From: Favolaschia claudopus
Taxonomy: Eukaryota; Basidiomycota; Agaricomycetes; Agaricales; Mycenaceae
DNA: 64,000 nucleotides
Reading direction: 5' to 3'
Assembly: GCA_037176885.1 (NCBI GenBank)
Contig: JAWWNJ010000206.1
Coordinates: 124,001 to 188,000, forward strand
Every line of letters starts with the position of its first letter. The first letter of the stretch is position 1. Positions 22,801 through 34,129 of this stretch are shown here, piece by piece. The translations under genes were made by a program, and so were the position numbers. The notes below the pieces were generated by a model. The model worked only from the letters and a program-made list of their open reading frames with translations. It made no database searches and was not told the DNA's origin.

Positions 22801-22947
22801 GACAACTTCACGAGTGGACGAAGAAGCCCCCAGAGTAAGACTTACTTGTAATCCTTGGCTTACACTCACCTTCGCGATGACAGGCCACAACAGAGCCGCA
22901 ACCCCACCGTCTTGATCCCCAAGATTACCCGCCCAGGCAAACGCTAA
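19806..22947 (+). CDS. DUF6532-like protein with long repetitive N-terminus
   Basis: Multi-exon gene; the first junctions are 19806-20000, 20054-21110, 21168-21287, 21342-21379, 21438-22056 and 22102 onward, all in phase, with the stop at 22945-22947. The N-terminal half is disordered: Lys/Ser-rich, then Pro/His/Ala repeats (HAPHAHPPAPP three times) and Asn/Ala/Pro repeats. A run of Ser and Asp precedes the folded part, which begins about DDPRNLCYYVGFPLLHGAL. The end matches DUF6532 proteins of mushrooms: DSWNTGVQNTSLKFGDKYKD after an MAFVATAIYHIL stretch. Function of the family is unknown. About 850 residues are predicted. No lesion was seen. DUF6532 genes often sit in repeat-rich regions, as here. 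Confidence 0.68.
20300..20398 (+). repeat. Coding minisatellite, three 33-bp units
   Basis: Three head-to-tail units of 33 bp begin at 20300, 20333 and 20366. Each encodes an 11-residue HAPHAHPPAPP-type repeat in the DUF6532-like gene. The third unit differs slightly (TATCGT). A second coding repeat of about 60 bp lies at 20575-20705 (GACGCGTC words). Confidence 0.85.
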
Positions 22948-25259
22948 GCTTTCAAAAACAGCATTCGTACGTGTCTCACACCACAACCATTTTTCTTCAC
23001 CTTATACGCTGTCAACTTGTTAGTTGCGAGCAAATTGTGATCCCCGTTGGTACGGGCTGGGGACAAGGGCTGAATTGAGTGGCGGGCTCGTTGTTGAGCG
23101 TACACGGTCCGGGTTGCGCGGGCGAGTGCGAGTGCGAGTGCGTTGCGACGAACGGTATCATTCTTTTTTTCATTTTTCTGTGATAATGTACACCGCGGCT
23201 CGTAGCCCCAATAATAATAATATTGCGTTTCCGAATAACTGCGTGAGCGGGAGGAAAGCCGGGAGAGCGGGGGGGGGGGGGGCGGGAAGAGCGGGAAAGC
23301 GGCGGAAAGCGGGGAGCGGGGGAGCGGTAGCGACGGGAAAACATCAGCGGCTTGGTAGTGCTTTCCTAGTTCTCTCCTAGTGCCTGACTAGAATAGACTT
23401 ATTTCCCTAGCATGTCCCTACGACCTTCCTAGACTTCGCCTATTTGGCATGTATATAGGAACCACTAGGGACAATAGTAAGCTAGTAAACACTAGCCCAG
23501 CTATAGGGTAGTCGTAGGTGGGGCACCCATGTTTCCTGATGGAAGGAGGACCGAGGTGGAAGGAAGAAAAATGCACCTGATCGGAACTTGATCGCAACTG
23601 CCACCTGCCACTGATGTCATCGGCGCGAGACGAGGCACGACAACTTTAGTATCATAGGCGCTCGCCAACGCCTATTGATCTGGCTGAACGCCTATTCCGA
23701 GGCCGTTGCCAAGTCGTTGCCACATAGTAACAGACACAGCATCTGATCAACCATCAGTTATCTATCACGATGCAATGACTGCCGGAGGCCAAAAGAATAC
23801 TGAGCCGAGGAGCTAGGGCAGCTCCGGCAATTCAGCAAATGAACCCCGCCCCGACGGGTTAGGAGGTTAGGGTGAAAGACAGAGTGATCCGCGCGAACGT
23901 GGCTTTAGTGTGCCGATCTGAGCGGCACGGTTCGGGGGACCCCCCGAGCGCAGCGAGGGAGGGAGGGCCGCGAATGATCGGTCCCCTTCGCGCAAACCCA
24001 GGAAGAAGTGGACCGGCATAGACGGCAGCATCACTCAAAATCATTCACATCACACATCGGAATATCATCGGAATAGGCGCTCAACGCATCAATAGCTATT
24101 GGCCGAACGACTATTCGGCGAGTGCTACTATTCTTGTATGCACTCGCGCGAGACACAAATATTATCAGTCAAACAACTCGAACTGTGTTAATCGAGTACT
24201 TATAAACATGTTCCGCTTGCTTGGATCTATTCCCCGGGTACTCACACACCCTAGTGAATCTAAAGGTTAAGCTCCCGCCTCGAAGAGGCCATATACCCCA
24301 ATCATGAAGTCGTAGCATCAGACATAAGTATCGCGAGGACTGCCCCGCGAAGGAGACACGTTGAGCGTATAGCATTGCGGAAGATATCGAGAGAGAATCT
24401 GTACCTAGCATTTGTCCGCACTCGCCGACCGCTCGCTTTTGGCTAGTCTCCCCGCATCCCAGAATGCACATGCTGAATGATGCCGCCGCTGAGTCGGCGC
24501 TGACTCTTTATTGACTTCGTTCGAAGAAAGAAAAGATGTTTTGCCACGTTAGAAGCTTCTACAGCCTTCAAGTGCCAGTGATTGGTACTGTATTGCCACA
24601 GCATGGACGTTGTTTAAGACCTGGTATGGACCGTGCTGGTGGCACAAGGCGAGGAAGAAGTGCGCTTCGGAGATAATCGGACGAATCTACAAATCAATCA
24701 ATCAATCAATCATGATCTAATCATGATGTCACAGATCAACAACGCCTAACAATCCCTCTTCCAAACTCCCATGTCTTGCCCATGTCCGTATCTTCAGAAA
24801 GACACTCTACACCATTTGTCGCTGCTTTGGCTTCAAAACGTCAATTCAACATCCATATAACCAGTCAGCAAAGTACGGTACACCACAAAATCAGACGTTA
24901 TGCGCGGTGCATCGGAGTCCTGCATCCTTCCCAACTATTGGGACGCTCTTTGCAATCTTACGATTACGAACACAGCTCGGGGAAGTTAACGAGGTTCAGT
25001 ACCTCCCGTCTGAATCATCGTCAGGAATAGCTGTTTTGCAGTTCTGGCTCTCTCTCTCTGTGTATCGATTAGGAGAGAAATACGAGGTGAGCTGTGTATC
25101 ATCTCATTTAGCATCTACTTCACAGGAAACGGTAGAACTACCTTGACGCCTCGTTCTAGTGTTTCTTCTCTAGCGTGAGTCGGTTTCTGACTCGTCGACT
25201 GCATTTCTACTTATTCCAAATGAACTTCGATAGATGGATGTATTGCACTGGAAATTCTA
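22948..25259. other. Long gene-poor stretch
   Basis: No gene supported. It holds a G-run and GGGAAAGCGG repeats at 23255-23340, a CTAG-rich stretch at 23350-23510, a G/C-rich patch at 23930-24000, and four AATC repeats near 24695. Open frames are short and mutually overlapping. The right part may include old duplicated flank of the sedolisin genes. Confidence 0.45.
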
Positions 25260-25877
25260 GAAATCGATGCCGCGGCCGGAACCGCCCAATGTGAGACAAA
25301 ATTCACTACCATTCGATTCTTTTGCGAGGAAAATGACTTGATTGTAGCTTCTGAGGGATCCAAAATTAGTCGACGGCCCCTCAACACCGCGTCGTCGACG
25401 TTCTCGAAGTCGGTATCGGACCTCGGTGCCCGCGTGTTATCTGATGTTGCGACTGCCCGTATGGCCGGTCGTCCTCCCTGGAATGCACTGTCGCCGCTCC
25501 ATCTTGTTCTTTTCGGGATTTCAAGCTTTCCAAAGTACCGTTCCTTCAATACAAAGATTCAAGTTACTCCTGTTGACTCGATTCTTCTGTAAAGTGGCTG
25601 GTACAACTACTGGGAACCACACAGTGCAGGGCGCGATTCGACCTTTCTTGCTACAGTACAGGTTCCTTCGGTGTCAGAACCCACCCAACACGTCACTCTC
25701 GCCTTCTGGTATCTGTGGCAGATTGGCGATTCCATGTTGCTGATGCCCGCGTGCCCGGTGTTGTTTTCACGGACGAACGATACAACGATTCCATGCTGTC
25801 AAACCGTCTCCAACGCTTCATAAACTCGAGATCTCCTCTCCAAATCATTTACTTGGTGCCCAGTATCCAGCACAACG

Positions 25878-28130
25878 ATGTTGTCCTTTCGTTTCCTGGC
25901 TCTCGCCTTCTCGACCGTCGTGGCAGCATCACCGAGCTCTCTCGTTCTTCATGAGCATCGTGCTCGAGCCCCACCTGGCTTCGCCAGCAAAGGCCGAGTC
26001 TCTGACGGCCACATGTTGACGCTTCGGTTTGGCCTGGCGTCTAATAACATCGCTGGGCTTCAGGACAAACTGCTATCGATTTCCACCCCTGGAAGCCGTG
26101 ATTTCCGACAGTGGCTTTCACAAGACGAGGTCAACGTTTGTTATCTTGTCTCAACGCGCTTCACTAATCCAGGTTTAGGTCAAAGAGTTCATGGCGCCGT
26201 CTACCGAGACAATAAACGCATTCAACACCTTCGCTTCCGTGAATGGCTTGAAACCGTCGATTATCTCTCCCAACGGCGATTGGGTCTCCGTCACTCTGCC
26301 TGTCTCCAAAGCGAACAACCTTTTCGGCGCAGCATACACGAACTACACCCACCCCGATCTGCCAGCACCCATAACCCGCACCCTCTCCATCTCTCTTCCC
26401 GCTGAACTCGCTGGCCATGTCGAGGTGATACACCCCAGCACGGCGTTCACCGCGCCCGTCGCTCGTCGTGTGCCGTCCCGCAGCGTTTCCAAGCACAAGC
26501 GCAACGCGGCTGCGCCGGCGGATTGCGACACCAGCAATCCCAAGAACAATATAACCCCCGCGTGTCTGCAAAGCCTCTATAATATCCCGACTACACCGGC
26601 TACGCACATGAATAATACACTGCTTGTTACGGGATATGTGGAAGAATGGGCGGAGGTTGATGATCTTCAGGTAACTATAATTATAATATCCTACTCGACG
26701 TGTTCGAGATTTCATTTCATCGCAGGCCTTCCTCGCGCAATTCCGCCCCGATTTACCTTCAAACCAAACATTCGTCACCACGTTGTTGGACGGCGGAAGT
26801 AATCCACAGGGGCCAGGTATCGCCGGTCCCGAAGCTGATTTGGATGTCCAGTATGCAGCGGGTACGTGCTAATCCGAGTCGTTGATTCGCCTCATCTTCA
26901 TCTGTGCTCATCTGCAAAAGGTATCGCCAGCGGCGTCCCGCTCCAATTTCTCAGCGTCGGGACTTTTGAATCCGATTTCCCGACGTCAGTGCTGGATACG
27001 ACGACCTTCCTTGCGAGTGCGGCACAGCTGCCGACGGTGGTTACGACTTCGTATGGATTAAATGAGGAGTTTTGGGGGGCATCGTTGGCTACGTCAGCAT
27101 CATCTATCTCCCTCGAGTTATTCTATCATGTCTGAGCTGCCCGTTCTTCTTGACAGGAAAGTCTGCGATGCCTTCGCGGGTATTTCGGCGAGAGGGTAAG
27201 ACAAAATTAAACCTTGATTTCGATCGCTGAACCGATTGGCTTTCCTGTTCAGAGTCTCTTTTCTTTTTTCCTCCGGTGATGTTCGTGGTTTATGTTCTCT
27301 TCCAGCATTCATTCACTGTATTTATTCATTGATTGATATTTCAGGGTGGCGTAAGCGGAAATCACGACGATGGAGTTGACTGCGGTCTTTTCATCACTGT
27401 ATTCCCTGCATCTTGCCCTTGGGTGACGACAGTAGGGTCAACGATCGGATTCAACCCAGAAGTCGCCGTCAATTTCACCGGTAATGTTATAATTCAATTT
27501 CAGTTCCCTCCCCATCCCAATTTCATTGCTTAAACGCTTCCCAGGCGGCGGATTCTCCAGCATCTTCCCAACCCCACCCTACCAAACCACCGCCATCTCG
27601 AACTTCCTCAAAACCCTCCCACCCTCCTTCCCCGGGAACGGCAAATTCAACAGCACGAACCGCGCGTACCCAGACCTCTCGCTCCAAGGAATGAACTTCC
27701 TCATCAGTGCTCGGGGAGAGGTCGGGCAGACTGCAGGAACTTCCGCATCGACGCCGAGTGTTGCGGGGATGGTTGCGTTGATGAACGATAGGCTGATTGC
27801 GGAGGGGAAACCTGTGTTGGGCTTTTTGAATCCGTTTTTGTATGGCAATGAGGGGGCGTTCAATGATGTGGTTGAGGGGCATAATAGTGGGTTTAGGTGT
27901 CCTGCTTCTTCGGTATGTTTTTTGTTTCTCCAATGGAGGTATTCTTCGTGGGTTGGCTCAGGGCTGAGGGTTTTTGTGCAGGTTGCGTTTGACGCGGCGC
28001 CTGGGTGGGATCCTGTGTGTTCGTTGACCATTTGATGATTGGTGATTTTGCGATGACTGACTTGTATTTCTTTTTAGCTGGTCTGGGAACGCCAAATTTC
28101 CCGGATCTCCTCGCAGCTGCGTTGGCATGA
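25878..28130 (+). CDS. Secreted sedolisin (S53 serine-carboxyl peptidase), copy A
   Basis: Acid tripeptidyl-peptidase-like enzyme acting outside the cell. It has a signal peptide (MLSFRFLALAFSTVVAASP), a pro-kumamolisin activation domain (PPGFASKGRVSDGHMLTLRF to about VIHPSTAF), a basic processing site (KHKRN), then the S53 domain. Catalytic Glu and Asp are in GPEADLDVQYAAG (about 26830-26860). The oxyanion Asp is in SSGD, which is encoded with VSFLF in a micro-exon of about 28 bp near 27252. The nucleophile Ser is in GTSASTPSVAGM (about 27735). The end is GWDPVSGLGTPNFPDLLAAALA. About nine exons join in phase. All catalytic residues are present. Its neighbour at 29413 is a tandem paralogue. 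Confidence 0.9.
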
Positions 28131-28411
28131 GTTGCGCAGCAGAACATATAGTTGGAAGGATTCAGGTTTCAATTCTGAACTCTTTAGAATCATACCTGGT
28201 TGTCAAATCGCACCGTTTACAGCTCTGAGTCGTTATCAACTCCAATTTGCATAACATGTCAAATCGGATGAGCTTAGTATCGAACACCGTCGAAGAAAAT
28301 TGGCGGCTGACGTGAGTGTCTCATGATCACGTTGCGTTGCGTGGTCCGTGCGCAGCTCACGAGTCGTCACAGCACGGGATCGTTCCTGTCACATTCTTGC
28401 CCCTCGCCTCC

Positions 28412-28546
28412 ATGGTGACATGATTGTCCTCACTCAACGCACAGCGAGGGTCGTTAGATCGTCGATCACCTTGCGATCACCCGCCTTCCCGTTGAACCTT
28501 TGGACATGATAACATCTTACTTGAGCTTTCAACAGAGTCTCAGACC
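28412..28546 (+). pseudogene. F-box gene start, truncated remnant
   Basis: This matches the first 45 codons of the F-box gene at 31931 (TRLPVE, LDMITSYLSFQQ). Compared with that copy it carries an 11-bp insertion after ATGGT, which creates a stop, and a 10-bp direct repeat (GATCACCTTGCGATCACC). After GCTTTCAACAGAGTCTCAG the homology ends. It marks the right edge of duplication copy A. Confidence 0.75.
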
Positions 28547-28560
28547 GCTTATGGCGAATA

Positions 28561-29099
28561 ATGAATTACTTATTCTCGAATCAATTTGGAATCAATTGCC
28601 ATCCAGAGCAAATCCAGAGAGCACCACCGTGGGCGGCTTGGACAGCGGAGGCTAGTGGAGTCACGGGAGGCGAGAGGAAGGCGGCAGTGAGTGACTGAGC
28701 CTAGTGTCTGGCTGGTGTCCATAAGTCAGGGAAGAGCGCAAAGAGGCCGTTTGTTTGTTTGGCTGTTTGATGATCCGAAGTACCCGAATATTCCCGCGCC
28801 TTTCAAGTGCCTTTCTTCCTCTTCCACCACCACTGTTGGCGAAGTTCAAGTTGCAGCTCGCAAGTGGGCTCTGTACTGCAGATATTCTTCTCTCTTGCGG
28901 CTCTGATACCCTATTCACATACCCTCCGAGTCCACTTGACCCTTTTTGCGACTTTTCTTACAGTAAACAAATTCAGATTAATTTTCTACCTTCGCTGGCA
29001 CTGGCAGGTTGCCTGTCAGTCTCAGACCTCAAAGATTCCAAATGCCGGCGTGCAATTTCGGCGCTCAGTCTGACAGTACTTGAATTTGACGCCCGATAA
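28561..29099. other. Spacer between duplication copies
   Basis: No gene supported. Short open frames only; this is unique sequence lying between copies A and B. Confidence 0.4.
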
Positions 29100-29365
29100 C
29101 ACTGCGGCCACAACATCCCATTGTGAGACGAACGTCCTTGCGAACCCTAGTTACCTACCTTAATCCTGGCTTCTAGAGATCTAAAACGACTCGACGGCTG
29201 CTCAACGCCGCGTATTTGGTCTTTTCAAAGTCGCTATCTTTGCAGGGTGAACAAGTTTGGACTGCTACTGCCCGTGTCGCCGATGTCGCCGATGCCCCCT
29301 GGCGAAGCTGACGAAAGTAAACTGAATACATTCAGTTCCACGGTCTCACGGCTGAAGTGAGTGGT

Positions 29366-29372
29366 TTATAAA
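29366..29372 (+). promoter_or_regulatory. TATA box of sedolisin copy B
   Basis: TTATAAA lies 41 bp before the start codon at 29413, a usual distance for a short fungal 5' leader. An equivalent box was not seen before copy A. Confidence 0.5.
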
Positions 29373-29412
29373 CTCGCGTCTTCCTCCCCAAGACTCACCA
29401 TCTGACGCAGCA

Positions 29413-31683
29413 ATGGCTTTTCTCTGTCTCCTGACTCTCGTCGTCTCGTCCGTTGTCGCGGCAATATCAAGCACTCTCGTTTTTCACGAGCATCGTGCTC
29501 ACGCCCCACCTGGCTTCACGAGTCACGGCCGGGTCTCTGACAGCCACATGTTAACCCTACGGTTTGGTCTGGCGTCTAATAACGTCGCTGCACTTCAAGA
29601 CAAACTGCTATCGATTTCCACCCCCGGAAGTCGTGATTTCCGACAGTGGCTTTCCGAGGACGAGGTCTGTCTTTGGCTGCATCGTTTCACCGCTACCATC
29701 AGTAACCCAAACCCAGGTCAAAACATTCATGGTGCCGTCTTCCGACACAATAAACGCATTCAACACGTTCGCTTCAGCAAACGGCTTGCAAACCTCGGTT
29801 ATCTCACCCAACGGCGACTGGGTCTCTGTCACTCTGCCCGTGTCCAAAGCGAACAAACTCTTCGGCGCGGTGTATACGAACTTCTCCCACCCCGACCTCC
29901 CCGCACCCATAACCCGCACTCTCTCCATCTCTCTCCCCGCTGAGCTCGCCGGCCACGTCGACGTGATACACCCCAGCACGGCGTTTACCGCTCCCATCGC
30001 TCGGCGTGCGCCTTCGATATCCCGCAGTGCTCCCAAGCACAAGCGCGATGCGACTGCACCGGTTGATTGCGATACCATCGATCCAGAGAACAACATCACC
30101 CCCGCGTGTCTGCAGAACCTATATAATATCCCGACTACGCCCGCTACGCAAGGGAATAATACGCTACTGGTTACGGGATATGTGGAGGAATGGGCGGAGG
30201 TTGACGATCTTCAGGTATTTATAAACATAATATCCTACTCGGCGTGTTCGAGATTCATTTCATCGCAGGCCTTCCTCGCACAATTCCGCCCCGATTTACC
30301 TCCAAACCAGACATTCCTCACCGCATTGTTGGACGGCGGAACTAACCCACAGGGGCCAGGGATCGCGGGCTTCGAAGCTACTTTGGATGTTCAGTATGCA
30401 GCGGGTACGTGCTAATCGTTTATTCACCTCATCTTCATGTGTGCTCATCCGAGTCTGTAAAAGGTATCGCAACCGGCGTCCCGCTCCAATTTCTCAGCGT
30501 CGGAACCTTTTTATCGGATTTCCCGACCTCAGTCCTGGATACCACGACATTCCTTGCGAGTGCGGCACAGCTGCCGACGGTGGTTACGTCTTCGTATGGG
30601 CTGAATGAGGACTTTTTCGGGGCGTCGTTGGCTACGTTGGTGTCTTTCTTTTTGAAAGTGACTCTGAATGTCTAGTTCTTCCTCACAGGAAAATCTGCGA
30701 CGCCTTTGCGGGTCTCTCGGCGAGAGGGTAAGATTTCTTTCCGCTCCGAGATTTTGTTGACTCAATGGATGTACGCTCCTGTTCAGGGTCTCTTTTCTTT
30801 TCTCCTCCGGTGATGTTCGTGGTTGATTACCTCTGTTGAGCTTTCATTCACTCACTCATTCATTATTTATTGATTATTTCAGGGTGGAGTGAACGGAGGC
30901 CACGACAATGGAGATAAATGTGGTCTCTTCATCGCCTCATTCCCCTCATCTTGCCCCTGGGTAACAACAGTTGGGTCGACAATTGGGTTCAACCCAGAAC
31001 TCGCCGCAAATTTCACTGGTACATAATTCCGCTATCATATTCATCTCGCATCCGAATTTCCCTGCTCATTATAAGTTACTGGCACTTTGCAGGTGGCGGA
31101 TTCTCCAGCATCTTCCCCGCCCCATCCTACCAAACAACCGCCATCTCCAACTTCCTCAAAACCCTCCCACCGTCCTTCCCCGGGAACGCCAAATTCAACA
31201 CCACGAACCGCGCCTTCCCAGACCTCTCGCTCCAAGGAGTGAACTTCCTCATCAATTTTCGAGGGGAGATAGAGCAGGCTTTGGGGACTTCCGCGTCGAC
31301 GCCGAGTGTAGCGGGAATGGTTGCGTTGATCAATGATAGGTTGATTAAGGAGGGGAAACCTGTGTTGGGCTTTTTGAATCCGTTTTTGTATGCGAATGAG
31401 GGGGCGTTTAATGATGTTGTTAAGGGGCATAATAGTGGGTTTGAGTGTCCTGCTTCTTCGGTATGTTTGACTTTATTTATTTTCTAAGTGGAAGTATTCT
31501 TCCTGGGTTGGCTGAAATTTTGTTTCTTTTTGTAGGTTGCGTTTGACGCGGTGCCCGGGTGGGATCCTCTGTGTTCGTTGCTCGTTTGGTGATTTGTGGT
31601 ATTTGCGAGGACTGACTTAGATTTCTTTAGCTGGTCTCGGAACACCAAATTTCCCGGATCTCCTCGCAGCTGCGTTGGCATGA
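29413..31683 (+). CDS. Secreted sedolisin (S53 serine-carboxyl peptidase), copy B
   Basis: Close paralogue of the gene at 25878 with the same intron positions. The signal peptide is MAFLCLLTLVVSSVVAAIS. The activation domain runs from PPGFTSHGRVSDSHMLTLRF, with a basic site KHKRD before the mature enzyme. Catalytic Glu and Asp are in GFEATLDVQYAAG (about 30370-30400). The micro-exon encoding VSFLFSSGD is near 30787, and the nucleophile Ser is in GTSASTPSVAGM (about 31280). It ends DPLSGLGTPNFPDLLAAALA at 31683. No lesion was found. Differences from copy A cluster after the micro-exon (GGVNGGHDNGDKCGLF against GGVSGNHDDGVDCGLF) and near the nucleophile (EQAL against GQTA), so the two may differ in specificity or pH range. 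Confidence 0.9.
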
Positions 31684-31930
31684 GTTGTCTAGAACACGTA
31701 CTTAGAAGTTAGCAGACGCTAGCCTGTCCATTCTGTAAACTTTGACGTCTCTGTGTGGCATTGCAAACTTGAACATGCGTAAAATGATAAACCCGGATGA
31801 ACTCAGTTATCGAACACCGTCGAGGAAAATTGGCGGTTGACGTCAAAAGTGGTCCCTGCGCTGACCACACCCTGTCACATCATGTGATCGCGACTGTCAC
31901 GGTCACACTCTTCACTTGCTCCTCACCTCC

Positions 31931-33125
31931 ATGGTCCTCACTCGGCGTGCAGCGAGGGCCGCCAGATCGTCGATCACCCGCCTTCCCGTCGAACTTCTGG
32001 ACATTATAATCCGTTACTTGAGCTTTGAACAAATCGCTGCAGTGTGCCAAATATCTCGTCTCTTCAACGCCCTTGCCACTCCGATCCTCTATCAGTCCGT
32101 CACTTTCAACACAGATGAAGGACTTCTTGCCTTTTTCAACACAATGAACGGACCATCGGGAGCATTTTTAGCTCCTCACATCCAACATTTTGCCCTGCCG
32201 AGAGCTGAGACGTGTGTCCCTGGCTTTGAGGACGGTCTTTCGCTTGCTGACCCCTGGCATGAATTCAGATTATACATGCCAAAGCTCGTAGCAGACATCA
32301 CTGCCTCTCTGCTACCGCTAAACAACCTCCGAACTCTGCACCTCGCCACGGCCGATGAGGTCTCCTTCATAACATTGCTCCGAACAGCACAGTTCCCTCA
32401 CCTGACCCGTTTTGCCACTGCTGTTCAGTCAGATAACAGCGAAGCAGCTTATGATTTCCTCCAGCGGCATCATCGAAATTTACAACATCTCGACATCCTT
32501 CACGCGAGACCAGTAGAAATTCGGTCCCCGATTCACCTTCCCCAGTCTGTACACTACGGACTTGATGCTTTCTCATCTCAATCTCGAAGAGGCGCCACTT
32601 GTGGAGTTGCGTATATATAATATAGACGCGGAACCTGCCAGGCTTCATCCGAACTCGATTGACCCTTCCACTGCACGTCGTGTGCGGAATGTCACCCTTC
32701 TGTGCAGATACATCTCTGTTGACACTTTCGACGATGTAGCCGAAGCTTTTCCACTTATCGACGCATTAGAGATTCAAGCCATAGATCTTCCACGTTTAAT
32801 AACTGCCGTTTGTCGTTTCAATCGTGTTTTCCGTTCTCTCTGAATTTGTCCTTGAATCTAGGATGAAATTATTCGAATCGGGACCCACCTTGAGAGATTT
32901 ACGGAGCTTTCTACCTTGAATCTGGATATTTCAGCAGCGAACAGGCGGTCGAATGAGGACGATGCCATCATCCTTGGCTGGCACTGTGCATGCAAGACAT
33001 TGTCTTCAGTCACATTTGGTATGTGCCACAATTTACTCGCGAAGATTTTGTCTTACCACTGTGCAGGCGGAAAGACCTGGCTTCGAGAAAACGATAAATG
33101 GAGTGCACTGTGTGATCCTGTTTAA
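31931..33125 (+). pseudogene. F-box/LRR-type protein with a frame break
   Basis: The N-terminal F-box is clear: ITRLPVELLDIIIRYLSFEQ followed by VCQISRLFNALATPILYQ. A leucine-rich region follows, with LPLNNLRTLHLATADE and HHRNLQHLDILHARP. Near 32545-32560 the frame shifts: after PIHLPQSVHYGLD one frame runs to a stop, while the next frame continues the family pattern (MLSHLNLEEAPLVELRIYN, ALEIQAIDLPRLITA). Later exons give DEIIRIGTHLERFTELSTLN and ILGWHCACKTLSSVTF up to the stop at 33125. No GT-AG intron repairs the break, so the gene looks damaged, though a single-base error is possible. Such proteins normally bring substrates to SCF ubiquitin ligases. Confidence 0.65.
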
Positions 33126-34072
33126 GATAACTTCTCTTCGTTTCGGAGTCTTGAACGTAGTCTGTTCGTATCTTCATTAGCGGCAGATCCTGAGCTTTGC
33201 CCCCACCAAATTCTTCGAACCCAATATCTTCGCTCGATACATCAACTTCGATGTCACCACATATGCGGGACGAAATGAGCTCGAAATACACGAGAAGGCC
33301 TCGTGAGTTCGATGTATGTGTAACATGTTGTCTTTCTCCCTTCATTTCTTGAGCCCTTGACATGAACAATGGAGTTGACCTTGCTTCTCAGGTTCCTCAA
33401 AGGATGTGGCCGCGATTGAATGAAGGCGGTTATCGAAAACGAATTCAGTTTACTTGATACCTGATACTCTAAGCCTGAACTAATTCCTACAAGATCCTGT
33501 ATATACATACCTCGAACATCCTTCTATGCATCGCGTTATACTTCATTCGTTTTTGTTGAGGTTGTCGCAAGGCCCCCTCATGCTCGAAGTCCGAATCTCT
33601 TACGGTCGCGTGAAGTTCGAACGCGTTGACCATGCTCAATCTCCGAGCAAGAAGACTGGTTGGAAGAACGTTGAGTTTGTGGCGTAGATTTTTGAGAACC
33701 CAGAAGATTTCAACCCCCGCCGCAGTAGAGAAGGATGGGATAAGTATGGCCGTGGTTCGAGTTCAGGAGTGTCACGGATGAGTCACTGATCGTTACTCGG
33801 TTATTCGGTTGCCGTTTTACCGGTCTTCATCCTTTGTTTCTCACCACCACCCTCGAGTAGGTCTCATTTTGAGTCTCACTTCACTGCAGCTACGCGCGGT
33901 ATTTCTGTAGTCTCAGCCCTACAAACCCCGGTCAACTAAGAGCTAGGTCAGCCTTCGAGACGCGACTTGAGATAAAACTGCCGAGATTTTTTGTGACTCA
34001 GTCTCTGTCGCAACGGCGCCTCGTCCGGTTCCGAGAATTCGAATCCGAAGAACTCTGCCAACGGGTGCCGAC
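33126..34072. other. Spacer with one coding-like fragment
   Basis: At 33179-33303 the plus strand reads RQILSFAPTKFFEPNIFARY and onward to a stop, and looks protein-coding, but I do not recognise it and it has no start. The rest holds no gene that I can support. Confidence 0.35.
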
Positions 34073-34079
34073 TATAAAG
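34073..34079 (+). promoter_or_regulatory. TATA box of the Ran GTPase gene
   Basis: TATAAAG stands 51 bp before the start codon, followed by the pyrimidine/CAACC-rich leader typical of basidiomycete genes (TCAACCATCAACCAAA just before ATG). Confidence 0.5.
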
Positions 34080-34129
34080 AGCAAAACCTCACCAGGATCC
34101 ATTCTTTCCCCCTTCAACCATCAACCAAA

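Larger units (their letters stand above)
25260..28560 (+). repeat. Tandem duplication, copy A (sedolisin plus F-box remnant)
   Basis: Copy A of a direct duplication of about 3.3 kb. Shared landmarks with copy B are CAATGTGAGAC/CATTGTGAGAC upstream, CTCAACACCGCGT/CTCAACGCCGCGT, the whole sedolisin gene with identical intron positions, and ATCGAACACCGTCGA downstream, ending in an F-box gene start. Edges are approximate. Confidence 0.8.
29100..32040 (+). repeat. Tandem duplication, copy B (sedolisin plus F-box gene start)
   Basis: Copy B of the direct duplication; see the shared landmarks given for copy A. The F-box gene continues past the right edge here, so the breakpoint lies inside that gene, close to 32040. 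Confidence 0.8.

Noticed and set aside
23255..23340. Possible gene in the G-run region
   Set aside because: Homopolymer and GGGAAAGCGG repetition explain the open frames.
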